Origin: Nocardia salmonicida NBRC 13393
GTDB lineage: Bacteria; Actinomycetota; Actinomycetes; Mycobacteriales; Mycobacteriaceae
Direction of reading: 5' to 3'
Length of the DNA stretch: 64,000 nucleotides
NCBI RefSeq assembly: GCF_001613085.1
Contig: NZ_BDBR01000032.1
Coordinates: forward strand, 1 to 64,000
Shown here: piece after piece, positions 43,023-52,325 of the stretch
Numbering within the stretch: position 1 is the first letter of the stretch
Layout of the letters: every line of letters starts with the position of its first letter
Translations under genes and position numbers: made by a program
Notes under the pieces: generated by a model
The model's database searches: none
Seen by the model: the letters and a program-made list of their open reading frames with translations, nothing else
What the model was told of the DNA's origin: nothing

Positions 43023-43655
43023 TCAGGCGCTGACGTCGTCGGGCGTGATGACGAACGTTCCCGCGGCGGTGGCGATGGTAGCGGCCTTGGCCGACCGGTC
43101 GGCGATGTCGTCGTCGATGGGATCGCCACTGGCCAGTAATCGGTAGTAGAGCGGCGCGGAGACGGCGGAAAGCACGGCGCGCGGGTCGGTGCCGACGGGC
43201 GCCTCGCCGCGGAGGACGGCGGCTTCGACACACGGCGCCCACTCGTTGAGGCGGGTGTCGTAGAAGGTGTGCAGCGCGGCGGCGGTGGCATCGTCGCAGG
43301 TGGCGGCCGCGATTACGGCGCGGAAGAGGTTGCTCTGGCGGCCGTCGGCGAGGGTTTTCGCGACCAGTCGAGCGTTGGCCGTCAGGTCGTCGAGCAGTGA
43401 GCCGGTATCGGCGCGAGGCAACGACTGCTCTGCCATCTCGACGAGCAGGTCGGCGACCAAGCCGGCAGGGGTGCGCCAGCGGCGGTAGACGGTGGTTTTG
43501 CCGACCCCGGCGCCGGTGGCGACCTCGGTCAGATCGAGATGGGCGAATCCGCGGTCCGCGAGCAGATCGCCGGCCACTTCCAGGACGGACTCGCGCACGC
43601 GAGCAGTGCGTCCACCAGGCCGAACAGAGCCCGGCCAAGCGATGTCGTGATCCAT
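43023..43655 (-). CDS. TetR-family transcriptional regulator
   Basis: 210 aa from ATG 43655 with AGGAG 7 nt upstream. N-terminal TetR helices: RESVLEVAGDLLADRGFAHLDLTEVATGAGVGKTTVYRRW; the C-terminal ligand domain is variable. It is divergent from the aldo/keto reductase at 43738 with an 82-bp intergenic space, and likely represses it; the inducer is unknown. Confidence 0.92.
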   Translation of the reverse strand: MDHDIAWPGSVRPGGRTARVRESVLEVAGDLLADRGFAHLDLTEVATGAGVGKTTVYRRWRTPAGLVADLLVEMAEQSLPRADTGSLLDDLTANARLVAKTLADGRQSNLFRAVIAAATCDDATAAALHTFYDTRLNEWAPCVEAAVLRGEAPVGTDPRAVLSAVSAPLYYRLLASGDPIDDDIADRSAKAATIATAAGTFVITPDDVSA

Positions 43656-43703
43656 AACGGAACTCCTGTTTCATTTAGCGCGCAACGGGTGTACTGTCGG
43701 TTC

Positions 43704-43716
43704 TGTTAACGAAACA
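43704..43716. promoter_or_regulatory. Possible TetR operator (TGTT-N5-AACA)
   Basis: A short inverted repeat lies between the divergent tetR and aldo/keto reductase genes, near AACAATAGACC. The arms are only 4 bp, so this is a weak candidate. Confidence 0.3.
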
Positions 43717-43737
43717 ATAGACCCTTTAGGAGCTCTC

Positions 43738-44781
43738 ATGGAATACCGGCGGCTCGGCGCATCTGGTCTTCTCGTTCCGGCGCTCGGCTTCGGCGCAGGC
43801 ACCTTCGGCGGTCGCGGTGCGCTGTTCAGCGCGTGGGGCGATACCGATGCCGCGCAGGCCAGGCGCTTGATCGACATCAGCCTGGAGGCCGGTGTCACCC
43901 TGTTCGACACGGCCGATGTGTATTCCGACGGCGCGTCGGAGGAAGTACTCGGTGCGGCGATCAAGGGCAGGCGCGAGCAGGTGCTGCTGTCGACGAAGTC
44001 GGCGCTGCCCACCGGTCCCGGTCCACACGAGGCGGGCTCGAGCCGCGCCAGGCTGATCCGTGCCGTCGACGCCTCGCTGCGCCGCCTCGGCACCGATTAC
44101 CTCGATCTGTTCCAGCTGCACGCCTTCGATGCGGGCACCCCGCTGGCGGAAACCCTCACGGCCCTCAACGATCTCGTGCGCGCGGGCAAGATCCGCTACC
44201 TCGGCGTCTCCAACTTCGCCGGCTGGGAGTTGATGAAAACGCTCGCCACCGCGGAGGCGCTCGGCCTGGAAAAGCCGGCGGCGCACCAGGTCTACTACTC
44301 GCTGGTGGGTCGCGACTACGAATGGGAACTGATGCCGCTCGGCGCCGACCAGGGCGTCGGCTCCATCATCTGGAGCCCGCTCGGCTGGGGCAGGCTCACC
44401 GGCAAAGTCCGTCGTGGACAACCGCTTCCGGCAGGCAGCCGACTGCACGAGACGGCCCAAGCGGGCCCGCCCGTCGACGATGAACGACTCTACGATGTCG
44501 TCGATGTGCTCGATCGCATCGCCGCTGAAACAGGTCGCAGCGTCCCGCAGATCTCCCTGAACTGGCTGCTCACCCGGCCCACCGTCGCCTCCGTGTTGAT
44601 CGGCGCCCGCAACGAGGAACAGTTACGTCAGAACCTCGGTGCGGTCGGCTGGCAGCTCGATCCCGAACACCTGGCCGCCCTCGACGCCGCGAGCGCGACC
44701 ACGCCGCCGTACCCCTACTACCCGTACCACCGGCTGCCCGACTTCGCCCGGCTCAACCCGCCCGCGATCCGCGCGGCCTGA
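43738..44781 (+). CDS. Aldo/keto reductase
   Basis: 347 aa. AKR (beta/alpha)8 barrel with NADPH: the tetrad is seen in LFDTADVYSDGASEE (Asp, Tyr), STKSALPTG (Lys) and LFQLHAFDAG (His). VGRDYEWELMPLGADQGVGSIIWSPLGWGRLTG and SVLIGARNEEQL are typical of the YajO/oxidoreductase group. AGGAG lies 5 nt before the ATG. Likely under the divergent TetR regulator; carbonyl substrate unknown. Confidence 0.93.
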   Translation: MEYRRLGASGLLVPALGFGAGTFGGRGALFSAWGDTDAAQARRLIDISLEAGVTLFDTADVYSDGASEEVLGAAIKGRREQVLLSTKSALPTGPGPHEAGSSRARLIRAVDASLRRLGTDYLDLFQLHAFDAGTPLAETLTALNDLVRAGKIRYLGVSNFAGWELMKTLATAEALGLEKPAAHQVYYSLVGRDYEWELMPLGADQGVGSIIWSPLGWGRLTGKVRRGQPLPAGSRLHETAQAGPPVDDERLYDVVDVLDRIAAETGRSVPQISLNWLLTRPTVASVLIGARNEEQLRQNLGAVGWQLDPEHLAALDAASATTPPYPYYPYHRLPDFARLNPPAIRAA

Positions 44782-44790
44782 TCGCGCCGC

Positions 44791-47700
44791 TCAGTACACG
44801 TCGCGCACGTACCGCTTCTCGGCCACGAGCTGCTTCTTGAAGGCCAGCGCACCCGCCTCGTCCAACTTTCCGTGGATCTGCGCGATCCGCAGCAGGGTGT
44901 CGTCGACATCCTTGGCCATCCGGGCGGCGTCACCGCAGACGTAGAAGTGGCCGCCGTCGCGCAGCCACGACCACAACTCGGCGCCGTGCTCGATCATCCG
45001 ATGCTGGACATAGACCCGCTCGCGCTGATCGCGAGAGAAGGCCAAGTCGAGGCGGGTGAGGAAGCCGGAGCGGAACATGTCTTCGAGCTCGGCGCGGTAG
45101 TAGAAGTTCTGGGCGGCGTGCTGGTCGCCGAAGAACAACCAGTTGCGGCCGGTCGCGCCGATGGCCCGCCGCTCGTGCAGGAATCCGCGGAAAGGAGCGA
45201 TGCCGGTACCCGGCCCCACCATGATCATCGGGGCATTCGGATCCAGCGGCGGACGGAAATGCGGTGCCCGCTGCAGAAAGATCGGGACCTCCGTGGTGCC
45301 CCGGTCGGCCAGGAACGTCGAGCACACCCCACCACGCCGCGCCGAGGTGCCCACCGGATCGCCATAGCGGACCACGCCCACTGTCAGCTGCACCTCGTCT
45401 GGGGTGGTCAACGGGCTCGAGGAGATCGAATACTGCCGGGGTTGCAGCTTTTTCAGTGCTCCCAGCCAGTCGACGAGATCGGTCCGCACCGGGAAGTCGC
45501 GCAGCACATCGACGGCCTGGCGGTCCCACAGGTAAGAGGCGAGCTCATTGCGGTTGTCGCGGCGCAGCAGCTTGGCCAGCTGCGGGTGTGGGTTGCGCTC
45601 GCCGATGAAGCCGAGCAGATCCTGGCTCACCTTGGTGATGTCGTAGTGCGTGCGCAGGGCATCGGTGAGCGTGAGTTCGCGGTCGTCGACTTCGATCGTG
45701 CGCCGACCGTCGAGCCCGGTGCAGGCGAGCCATTCGTCGACGAGGTCGGGGCAGTTGGCGGGCAGCACGCCCAGCGAATCGCCTACTTCGTACCCGGCAT
45801 CGAGGTCGTGGAGGTCGAAACCGAAGCGCCGCACCTCTTTCGGCGAACCGGGCGCGCTCAGGATCTCGTTGCGCATCAGGGTGGCGCGGACCGGGGACTG
45901 GCGGGTGAACGGAGCGGCGGTGAGGCGCTGCGTCCGGGAGGGGGCCGGCGCGAGCTGCCGGTCGAGCACGGTCGTGCCACCGCGCCCGGCCGGTGACGGC
46001 ATCATGTGGGACGAGTTCACTTGCAGGGCAACACCATTGGTGCCGAGCGGGTCTCCGCCATTCGTTGCGCCAACGAGCGAACCCTCGCGCCCTCGTGCGG
46101 CGCCGCCTGCCGGACCGCCGCCGTCGGGTGATCCGCTGATGACCGCGACCAGAGCATCATCGAGCCACTGATCGGCGACATCGGCGAAATCGGGTTCGCT
46201 GTCGACCCTCGGCAGCAGTCGCTTAGCGCCGCGTTCGGCGAACAGTGTGTCGAGTTTGCGGCCATGGCCACAGAAATCGTCGTAGGAGGAGTCGCCGAGC
46301 GCGAATACCGCGTAGCGAACGCCGTTGAGGCGAATGATGCTGTCTTCGAGCCTGGTCCAGAAGTCGGCACCGTTGTCCGGCGGCCCACCGTCACCGAACG
46401 TGCTGGTGATGATGAGGACGTCACCGGTGATCGAGGTCAGCTCGCACGAATCCATATCGAGCAACGACGGCGTGAGGCCGGCTTCCGAGAGCCGGGCCGC
46501 GACGGTGGCGGCCAGTTCTTCGGCATTGCCGGTCTGGGAGGCCCACAGCACGGTGACCGGGTGGGGCGCTGGGCTGTCGGTCGCTTCGGCGGCGATGGCG
46601 CCGACAGTGCGGGAGTACATGCCGGCCAGCAGACCGTCGACCCACAGGCGTGACTGTGTCGACAACGGTGCGCTCACCGGCAGCACCGGTTGCCCGGTCA
46701 CCGGCAGCGACTGCAGGGCGGCGAGATAACCGCCGAGGTAGATGCGCTCGGTCTCGCTGAGCGTGGGCGAGGTCCCGGCATCGAGGCCGAGAATTCCGGC
46801 CAGTGGATGCGCGGCCGGTTGGGCGGGCAGCTGTGCGGGCTGGGCGGGCGCGTGCTCGGGAGTGGCGGCGGGGCCGACCCGGCGCAGTGCCACCGCGCAC
46901 GCCTTGAACTCCGGCTGCAACGAGGCCGGATCCACCGCGTCATTGGTCACCGCGTTGATCGTCAGATATTCGCCCTGTTCGTCATTCCAGTGGAAGGGAG
47001 CAAAACAATCACCAGGTCGCACCCGGTCGCTGATGCGCACCGGCAGCACAGCCCGGCCCCGGCGCGACGCGATCTCGAGCTGATCGCCCGGCTTCAGATC
47101 GAGTCGTTCGGCATCGGTGGGATGCACTTCGACGAACGGTTCCCCGGTCAGCTTGGTCAGCTTGGTCACCTTGCCCGTCTTGGTCATGGTGTGCCACTGA
47201 TGTTGCAGCCGACCGGTATTCAGCAGGAAGGGGTAGTCGTCGTCGGGCAGTTCGGCGGCGGGCAGATGGGGACGAGGAAAGAACACCGCGCGCCTGCTCG
47301 GGGTGGCGAACGCGAGCCGCGGGGTGGTGCCGTCATCCGCCACATGCAACGGCTGGTGGGTGCCGTCGTTGACATAGCGGATCGGGTTGCGCGGTGTGTC
47401 GGCGTCCTTGCACGGCCACTGCATCGGGCCTTGTGCCAGTCGCTCGTAGCTCATACCGCTGAGGTCGTAGCCGGTGGCCGGATTGGTGAACTGCCGCACC
47501 TCGTCGAACACCTCGGCGCTGGAGGTGAAGTCGAAGCCGGGGAAACCCATGGCCGTGGCGACCTGGGCGATCAGCAGCCAGTCCGGTCGCGCGTCGCCGA
47601 TCGGGTCGACCGACTGTTGCAGCAGGGTGACGTTGCGCTCCGAATTCACCATCACCGCATCGGCTTCGGCCCACAGCGCGGCAGGCAGCAACAGATCGGC

Positions 47701-49053
47701 GTAGGCATTGGTCGCGGTCTCGGCGTAGGCATCCTGCACGACGACCAACTCGGCCGCTTCGAGACCCGCGATCACGGTTTTGCGATTGGCCACGGTGGCA
47801 ACGGGATTGGTGCAGATGATCCACGCGGCCTTGATCTCGCCGTCGGCCAGGCCGCGGAACATGTCGATGGTGCCGGGGCCCGACTCGGAGCGCAGGGTGC
47901 CCTCGGGCAGGTCCCACGCGGTTTCGACGAAGGTGCGGTCGGCGGGGGAGAGCAGGCTGCGCTGGCCGGGCAGGCCGGGGCCCATATAGCCCATCTCGCG
48001 GCCACCCATGGCGTTGGGCTGGCCGGTGAGCGAGAAGGGCCCACTGCCCGGCCTGCAGATGGTGCCGGTCGCCAGGTGCAGGTTGACCAGAGCGTTGGTG
48101 TTCCAGGTGCCGTGCGTGGACTGGTTGAGCCCCATCGTCCACAGCGACATCCACTCGCCCGCCTCGGCGATCATCGTGGCCGCGGTGCGGATATCGGCCT
48201 CGGCCAGGCCGGTCAACTCGGCGACGCGGGCCGGGGGATAGTCGGCGAGGAACTCGGGCATCGCTTCCCAGCCCTCGGTGTGCTCGGCGATGAACGCGGT
48301 GTCGATCGCGCCGTCGGCGACCAGCAGGTGCAGCAGTCCGTTGAGCAGGGCGAGGTCGGTACCCGGTGCGATCTGCAGGAACAGATCGGCGCGGGCGGCG
48401 GTATCGGTGCGGCGTGGGTCGACCACGATCAGCTTGGCGCCTGCCTTGAGCCGGTCGGCCATGCGCAGATACAGGATCGGGTGGCAGTCGGCCATGTTCG
48501 CGCCGCTGACCAGGAACAGGTCGGCGTGTTCGAAATCGTCGTAGGAACCGGGCGGACCGTCCGCGCCGAGCGACTGCTTGTAGCCGGTGCCCGCGCTGGC
48601 CATGCACAGGCGCGAGTTGGCTTCGATGTGCTTGGTCCGCAGGTAGCCCTTGGCCAGTTTGGTGGCCAGGTATTGGGCTTCCAGCGACATCTGTCCGGAG
48701 ACGTAGAGGGCGATCGCGTCGGGGCCGTGCTCGTCGAGGATCGCGCGCAGGCGGGTGGCCGTTTCGTGCACGGCCTCGTCGACCGGCAGCGGGACCGGGA
48801 CCTGGCCGCGTTCGGGGCGCCGGTAGGCGGTGTCCATTCGGCCGGGTGCGGCCATCATCTCCGCGTGGGTGGCGCCCTTGGTGCACAGTCTGCCCGCGTT
48901 CGCCGGATGCAACTTGTCGCCGCTGACCTTGGCGATCAATCGCGCGCCAGACTGATCGGTCTTTGTCTGGACGTCTATGCCGCAGCCGACGCCGCAATAC
49001 GAGCACTGTGTACGCACAGTGTCCGTGCCGCGGCCATCCGCTTCGCCTGTCAT
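44791..49053 (-). CDS. Assimilatory nitrate reductase fused to CysJ-like diflavin reductase
   Basis: 1420 aa from ATG 49053 (the frame is open further to 49182). Residues 1-~750 are a molybdopterin nitrate reductase of the NasC/NarB type: a [4Fe-4S] set Cys17, Cys20, Cys24 and Cys57, and the probable Mo-ligand Cys150 in NSRLCMASA. Then a flavodoxin domain (VLWASQTGNAEELA, about 830-970), a Gly-rich linker of about 60 residues, and a CysJ-type FAD/NADPH module with RQYSISSSP, GPGTGIAPFRGF and the C-terminal RYVRDVY. NADPH electrons would pass FAD-FMN-FeS-Mo to nitrate within one chain. No nitrite reductase, transporter or cofactor gene adjoins it. Confidence 0.92.
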   Translation of the reverse strand: MTGEADGRGTDTVRTQCSYCGVGCGIDVQTKTDQSGARLIAKVSGDKLHPANAGRLCTKGATHAEMMAAPGRMDTAYRRPERGQVPVPLPVDEAVHETATRLRAILDEHGPDAIALYVSGQMSLEAQYLATKLAKGYLRTKHIEANSRLCMASAGTGYKQSLGADGPPGSYDDFEHADLFLVSGANMADCHPILYLRMADRLKAGAKLIVVDPRRTDTAARADLFLQIAPGTDLALLNGLLHLLVADGAIDTAFIAEHTEGWEAMPEFLADYPPARVAELTGLAEADIRTAATMIAEAGEWMSLWTMGLNQSTHGTWNTNALVNLHLATGTICRPGSGPFSLTGQPNAMGGREMGYMGPGLPGQRSLLSPADRTFVETAWDLPEGTLRSESGPGTIDMFRGLADGEIKAAWIICTNPVATVANRKTVIAGLEAAELVVVQDAYAETATNAYADLLLPAALWAEADAVMVNSERNVTLLQQSVDPIGDARPDWLLIAQVATAMGFPGFDFTSSAEVFDEVRQFTNPATGYDLSGMSYERLAQGPMQWPCKDADTPRNPIRYVNDGTHQPLHVADDGTTPRLAFATPSRRAVFFPRPHLPAAELPDDDYPFLLNTGRLQHQWHTMTKTGKVTKLTKLTGEPFVEVHPTDAERLDLKPGDQLEIASRRGRAVLPVRISDRVRPGDCFAPFHWNDEQGEYLTINAVTNDAVDPASLQPEFKACAVALRRVGPAATPEHAPAQPAQLPAQPAAHPLAGILGLDAGTSPTLSETERIYLGGYLAALQSLPVTGQPVLPVSAPLSTQSRLWVDGLLAGMYSRTVGAIAAEATDSPAPHPVTVLWASQTGNAEELAATVAARLSEAGLTPSLLDMDSCELTSITGDVLIITSTFGDGGPPDNGADFWTRLEDSIIRLNGVRYAVFALGDSSYDDFCGHGRKLDTLFAERGAKRLLPRVDSEPDFADVADQWLDDALVAVISGSPDGGGPAGGAARGREGSLVGATNGGDPLGTNGVALQVNSSHMMPSPAGRGGTTVLDRQLAPAPSRTQRLTAAPFTRQSPVRATLMRNEILSAPGSPKEVRRFGFDLHDLDAGYEVGDSLGVLPANCPDLVDEWLACTGLDGRRTIEVDDRELTLTDALRTHYDITKVSQDLLGFIGERNPHPQLAKLLRRDNRNELASYLWDRQAVDVLRDFPVRTDLVDWLGALKKLQPRQYSISSSPLTTPDEVQLTVGVVRYGDPVGTSARRGGVCSTFLADRGTTEVPIFLQRAPHFRPPLDPNAPMIMVGPGTGIAPFRGFLHERRAIGATGRNWLFFGDQHAAQNFYYRAELEDMFRSGFLTRLDLAFSRDQRERVYVQHRMIEHGAELWSWLRDGGHFYVCGDAARMAKDVDDTLLRIAQIHGKLDEAGALAFKKQLVAEKRYVRDVY

Positions 49054-49251
49054 GACTCGATCATCCGCATCGGTCGTTGCGCTCGATTTACCGAACGTTA
49101 TGTCCAGGTGACAATCGACCTCACAAGTCGAAATCCCGACTGTGAGGAACCGGCCCGGATATCGCCCCTGATCAGGGCGCATTCCGAGCGGCGGGCAGGT
49201 AACCGCGGACGAACCGGGGTGACGGGACTCACCCCGGCTGTCGAGGGCGTT

Positions 49252-49965
49252 TCAGCTCAATTTGTAGCCACGGTGCAGTGCCACCACGCCACCGGTGAGG
49301 TCACGCCACTGCACCGAGTCCCAGCCGGCGTCCGCGATCCGGCGGGCCAGCCTGCGCTGGTTCGGCCACGCGCGGATCGACTCGGCCAGGTATACGTACG
49401 CGTCGGGGTTGGAACTCACCGCGCGCGCAACCCGGGGCAGGGCCCTCATCAGGTACTCCATGTACACGGTGCGGAACGGCCCGAACACCGGCGTGGAGAA
49501 CTCGCAAACCACCACCCGTCCGCCCGGTTTGGTCACCCGCAGCATCTCGCGCAGTGCCACATCGATGTCGGCGACATTGCGCAGCCCGAACGAGATGGTC
49601 ACCGCGTCGAACGAATCGTCGGCGAACGGCAGGGCCATCGCATCACCCGCCACCATCGGTACCTGCCGGAACCGGCCCGCCGAGAGCATGCCCTGGGAGA
49701 AGTCGGCGGCCACGCACCAGGCGCCGGACTTGCCGAGCTCCACCGTCGAGACGCCCGTGCCCGCGGCCAGGTCGAGGACCCGCTCGCCGGGCCGCAGCCC
49801 GAGGGCACGTCGCGTCGCCCACCGCCAGTACCGATCCTGGCCACCGGAGATGACCGTGTTGGTGAGGTCGTAGCGCTTCGCCACACCGTCGAACATCGAC
49901 GCGACCTCGTGGGGTTGCTTGTCCAGCGAAGCCCGAATCGGTTCTCGCTGCTCTGTTGTCGCCAC
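49252..49965 (-). CDS. menG: Demethylmenaquinone methyltransferase
   Basis: 237 aa, SAM-dependent; methylates demethylmenaquinone as the last ring step. UbiE/MenG signatures: AKRYDLTNTVISGGQDRYWR, the SAM motif VLDLAAGTGVSTVEL, and VTISFGLRNVADIDVALREMLRVTKPGGRVVVCEFS. GTG 49965 is 6 nt after a TAAGCT box, so likely leaderless. Often named ubiE. It lies next to the mannosyltransferase as in M. tuberculosis (Rv0557-Rv0558). Confidence 0.94.
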   Translation of the reverse strand: MATTEQREPIRASLDKQPHEVASMFDGVAKRYDLTNTVISGGQDRYWRWATRRALGLRPGERVLDLAAGTGVSTVELGKSGAWCVAADFSQGMLSAGRFRQVPMVAGDAMALPFADDSFDAVTISFGLRNVADIDVALREMLRVTKPGGRVVVCEFSTPVFGPFRTVYMEYLMRALPRVARAVSSNPDAYVYLAESIRAWPNQRRLARRIADAGWDSVQWRDLTGGVVALHRGYKLS

Positions 49966-49971
49966 GAACCG

Positions 49972-49977
49972 AGCTTA
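49972..49977 (-). promoter_or_regulatory. Candidate -10 (TAAGCT) for leaderless menG
   Basis: TAAGCT-N6-GTG on the minus strand, with no ribosome site. Confidence 0.5.
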
Positions 49978-50016
49978 GAGTTTTTTCGGCGCGATAGCGC
50001 GGGTGGGTTTCACCAC

Positions 50017-51159
50017 TCAGGCCGACCGTGGCAATCGCGCGCGCATCCCGGTGACATCGGCGTAGTGGCCCATCAGCTCGGTGCAGACTGCGGGCCAGGT
50101 GCGGTGCAGCACCGACTTGCGTGCCGCCGCCGCGAACAACCCGCGCTGCCCGGCATCACGCAGGGCCGACACCGCGCTCGGCAGCAATTCCGTGAACCGG
50201 TCGACCGGCAGCAGGTACCCGTTGCGGCAATGGGAGACGAGGTCCCGTGGCCCACCGGCGTCGGGCCCGATCACCGGCACGCCAGAGGACAGCGCTTCCT
50301 GCACGCCCTGGCAGAACGTCTCGTGCTCGCCGGGATGCACCATCACGTCCAGGCTGGCGTAGTGCGTGGCCAACTCGCTTCCACCCAGCTCGCCGGTGAA
50401 CACCGCGTCCGGCATCAACCTGCGCAGTCGTGCCCGTTCCGGTCCGTCGCCCACCACGACGAGCTGGATCGACGGGTCACCGGCCAGCGCGGCCAGCCGC
50501 TCCACGTGCTTTTCCGGCGCGAGCCTGCCCACGAACCCCACGACTAGTCGCTCACTCGACCCCAGCCAGCTCGCCCGCAACTCGGCACTGCGCGCGGCCG
50601 GGTTGAACCGGGCGATATCCACGCCACGGCCCCACCGATGCACTCGCGGGATGCCGTGCTCGGCGAGGTCGTGCGCGGCCGCCGACGACGGCGCCAGCGT
50701 GCGGGTAGCGCCCTCGTGAATCCGGCGCGTCCATGCCCACGCGGCCCGCGCGGCCAACCCGAGCCCGTAGCTCTTGGCGAACCCCGCCACATCGGTCTGA
50801 TACACCGCGACGGTCGGCAGATCCAACCGCGTCGCCGCGGCGAGCCCGCCGGCGCCGAGCAGAAACGGCGAGGCCAGGTGCACCACATCGGGATCGAAAT
50901 CGGCGATGGCCGCGGTGATTCCCGGTTGCGGCAGACCCACCGGCAGCGAACTCACCTTCGGCACCATCATCGCGGGCACGCGGTGCACCGGGAAGCGGCC
51001 GTGAAAACGTGGTGCCGGTGGGGCGCCGCGCAGGGTATCGGGCGCCACGATCATCGCGTCGTGCCCGTGCTGGTCCAGGTGGTCCAACACCCGAAGCACG
51101 GAGTTGACGACGCCGTTCATGTTCGGCAGGAAAGACTCCGAGACGATGGCTACGCGCAC
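50017..51159 (-). CDS. mgtA: GDP-mannose-dependent alpha-mannosyltransferase (MgtA/Rv0557-like, GT4)
   Basis: 380 aa from GTG 51159 with GAGAGA upstream; the open frame to 51225 begins with an unsupported Cys/Arg-rich stretch. GT4 features: VRVAIVSESFLPNMNGVVNSV, VHLASPFLLGAGGLAAA, VVGFVGRLAPEKHVERL, and EHETFCQGVQEALSSGVPVIGPDAGGP with the ExF-type motif. The mycobacterial homologue adds mannose to glycolipids of the lipomannan/phosphatidylinositol mannoside kind. In Nocardia the product would be a related cell-envelope mannolipid (inference). Confidence 0.9.
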   Translation of the reverse strand: MRVAIVSESFLPNMNGVVNSVLRVLDHLDQHGHDAMIVAPDTLRGAPPAPRFHGRFPVHRVPAMMVPKVSSLPVGLPQPGITAAIADFDPDVVHLASPFLLGAGGLAAATRLDLPTVAVYQTDVAGFAKSYGLGLAARAAWAWTRRIHEGATRTLAPSSAAAHDLAEHGIPRVHRWGRGVDIARFNPAARSAELRASWLGSSERLVVGFVGRLAPEKHVERLAALAGDPSIQLVVVGDGPERARLRRLMPDAVFTGELGGSELATHYASLDVMVHPGEHETFCQGVQEALSSGVPVIGPDAGGPRDLVSHCRNGYLLPVDRFTELLPSAVSALRDAGQRGLFAAAARKSVLHRTWPAVCTELMGHYADVTGMRARLPRSA

Positions 51160-51231
51160 TCTCTCAGGGTGACCGCCACACCGCGCGCCACACCCACACC
51201 GACGTGAAGCCGGGACGAACAGCAAGCGAAG

Positions 51232-51672
51232 TTACAACTCGCGCTGCTTGCGGCGCACGATCCACAGCACCGGCAGAGCCATCGCCCACGCCACGAAGAT
51301 CACCGACGCCGCCGGGATGATCGCCACCCGCGCATCGCGCCCGGCCACCCGGACCAGGTCGGGATCGCGCGTGCTGTACTCCACGTTGATCCGTTGACCA
51401 GCGGTCAGGTTCGTCGGGTACAGGATGCCGACCTTCGGATTATGGGTCACGCTGTCGGGCGTCACGTAGGTCACCGCCGAGCGCAACCGGCCCGCGGAAA
51501 GCACTTCGCCGGAGGTCACGCCGCGATGGCGCTCGATCTCGAAATCGTTGCGCCAAGCCGCGAGTACCAGCAGCACCATCAGCACGCTGACCACGGCAGC
51601 CGCACCGACCACCCACACCCGAACCCGTCGCAGGCGCTTGTTCCGCCGCTCTGACAGGCTGGTTTCCGACAC
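51232..51672 (-). CDS. DUF3592-like membrane protein (Rv0556-like)
   Basis: 146 aa from GTG 51672, which is exactly 7 nt after a TACTGT box; a GTG at 51681 would add 3 residues. One helix near the N-terminus (VVGAAAVVSVLMVLLVLAAW) and one near the C-terminus (IPAASVIFVAWAMALPVLWIV) flank an external domain with VTYVTPDSVTHNPKVGILYPTNLTAGQRINVEY, typical of DUF3592 proteins. Function unknown. Adjacent to the mannosyltransferase as Rv0556 is to Rv0557. Confidence 0.78.
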   Translation of the reverse strand: MSETSLSERRNKRLRRVRVWVVGAAAVVSVLMVLLVLAAWRNDFEIERHRGVTSGEVLSAGRLRSAVTYVTPDSVTHNPKVGILYPTNLTAGQRINVEYSTRDPDLVRVAGRDARVAIIPAASVIFVAWAMALPVLWIVRRKQREL

Positions 51673-51679
51673 CCGCCAC

Positions 51680-51685
51680 ACAGTA
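51680..51685 (-). promoter_or_regulatory. Candidate -10 (TACTGT) for the DUF3592-like gene
   Basis: TACTGT-N7-GTG(51672) on the minus strand; this spacing decides the start codon. Confidence 0.5.
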
Positions 51686-51772
51686 CCGGCTGTTATCCCG
51701 GCGGCTGGTGCCGCTCCGGAACGAGGCGACCGAGAACAACGGACTGCCGCAGCCTGGCACAGCGAATACGCC

Positions 51773-51778
51773 TAGCAT
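51773..51778 (+). promoter_or_regulatory. Candidate -10 (TAGCAT) for the DUF2505 gene
   Basis: TAGCAT-N7-ATG, the same hexamer and spacing as at 28695-28708; leaderless. Confidence 0.6.
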
Positions 51779-51785
51779 TTTCGGC

Positions 51786-52283
51786 ATGTCCCGCAAATTC
51801 AGCTTCACCGTGCCCTATACCGTCCCGGTCGAAGAGCTTCACCGGGCACTTGTCGACGATGCTGTCTGGCAGGCGCGTTTCGCCGCCGCCGAGACCGCGA
51901 CCATCGAACTCTCCCATCCCGACGGCCCCGACTCGATCACCATCCATATGACCGAAACGCCAGGTAAAGACAAGGTTCCCGCCCTCGTGCGCAAGGTGCT
52001 CAAGAGCGATCTCGTGCTGGTGCGCACCGACAACTGGCAGCCGCTGCAGGGCGAGACCGCCAAGGGCAGTTTCACTGGCAACACCAGCGGCATCACCACC
52101 GAGATGTCGGGCACCTACGAACTGCGCCCCACCGCCGAGGGCAGCGAAATCGAGGTCGTCGGCACCGTAAAGGTCAAGGTTCCCCTGGTCGGCGGCGCCA
52201 TCGAGCCCTTGGCCGAGCAGCTGCATCAGCGCGTCCTGCACAGTGAACGCAAGTTCATCGAGAACTGGTTCGCCAAGCTCTGA
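51786..52283 (+). CDS. DUF2505-family (SRPBCC-like) protein
   Basis: 165 aa. The sequence SRKFSFTVPYTVPVEELHRALVDDAVWQARF, EMSGTYELRPTAEGSEIEVVGTVKVKVPLVGGAIEPL and EQLHQRVLHSERKFIENW is typical of DUF2505, a START-like fold. Ligand and role unknown; it sits among menaquinone and mannolipid genes. ATG 51786 is leaderless; the frame to 51708 lacks a start with a ribosome site. Confidence 0.82.
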   Translation: MSRKFSFTVPYTVPVEELHRALVDDAVWQARFAAAETATIELSHPDGPDSITIHMTETPGKDKVPALVRKVLKSDLVLVRTDNWQPLQGETAKGSFTGNTSGITTEMSGTYELRPTAEGSEIEVVGTVKVKVPLVGGAIEPLAEQLHQRVLHSERKFIENWFAKL

Positions 52284-52294
52284 GCCGGTGCGAC

Positions 52295-52320
52295 GGGTGC
52301 CGCTCCGGCGAGCGGCACCC
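52295..52320. terminator. Bidirectional terminator between the DUF2505 and VOC genes
   Basis: Perfect 11-bp stem GGGTGCCGCTC/GAGCGGCACCC with CGGC loop between two convergent stops. Confidence 0.85.
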
Positions 52321-52325
52321 TCGCC

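Noticed and set aside
46690..50547. A 1285-aa plus-strand ORF
   Set aside because: Antisense to the nitrate reductase fusion and menG; composition is typical of a shadow frame and it has no recognisable domains.
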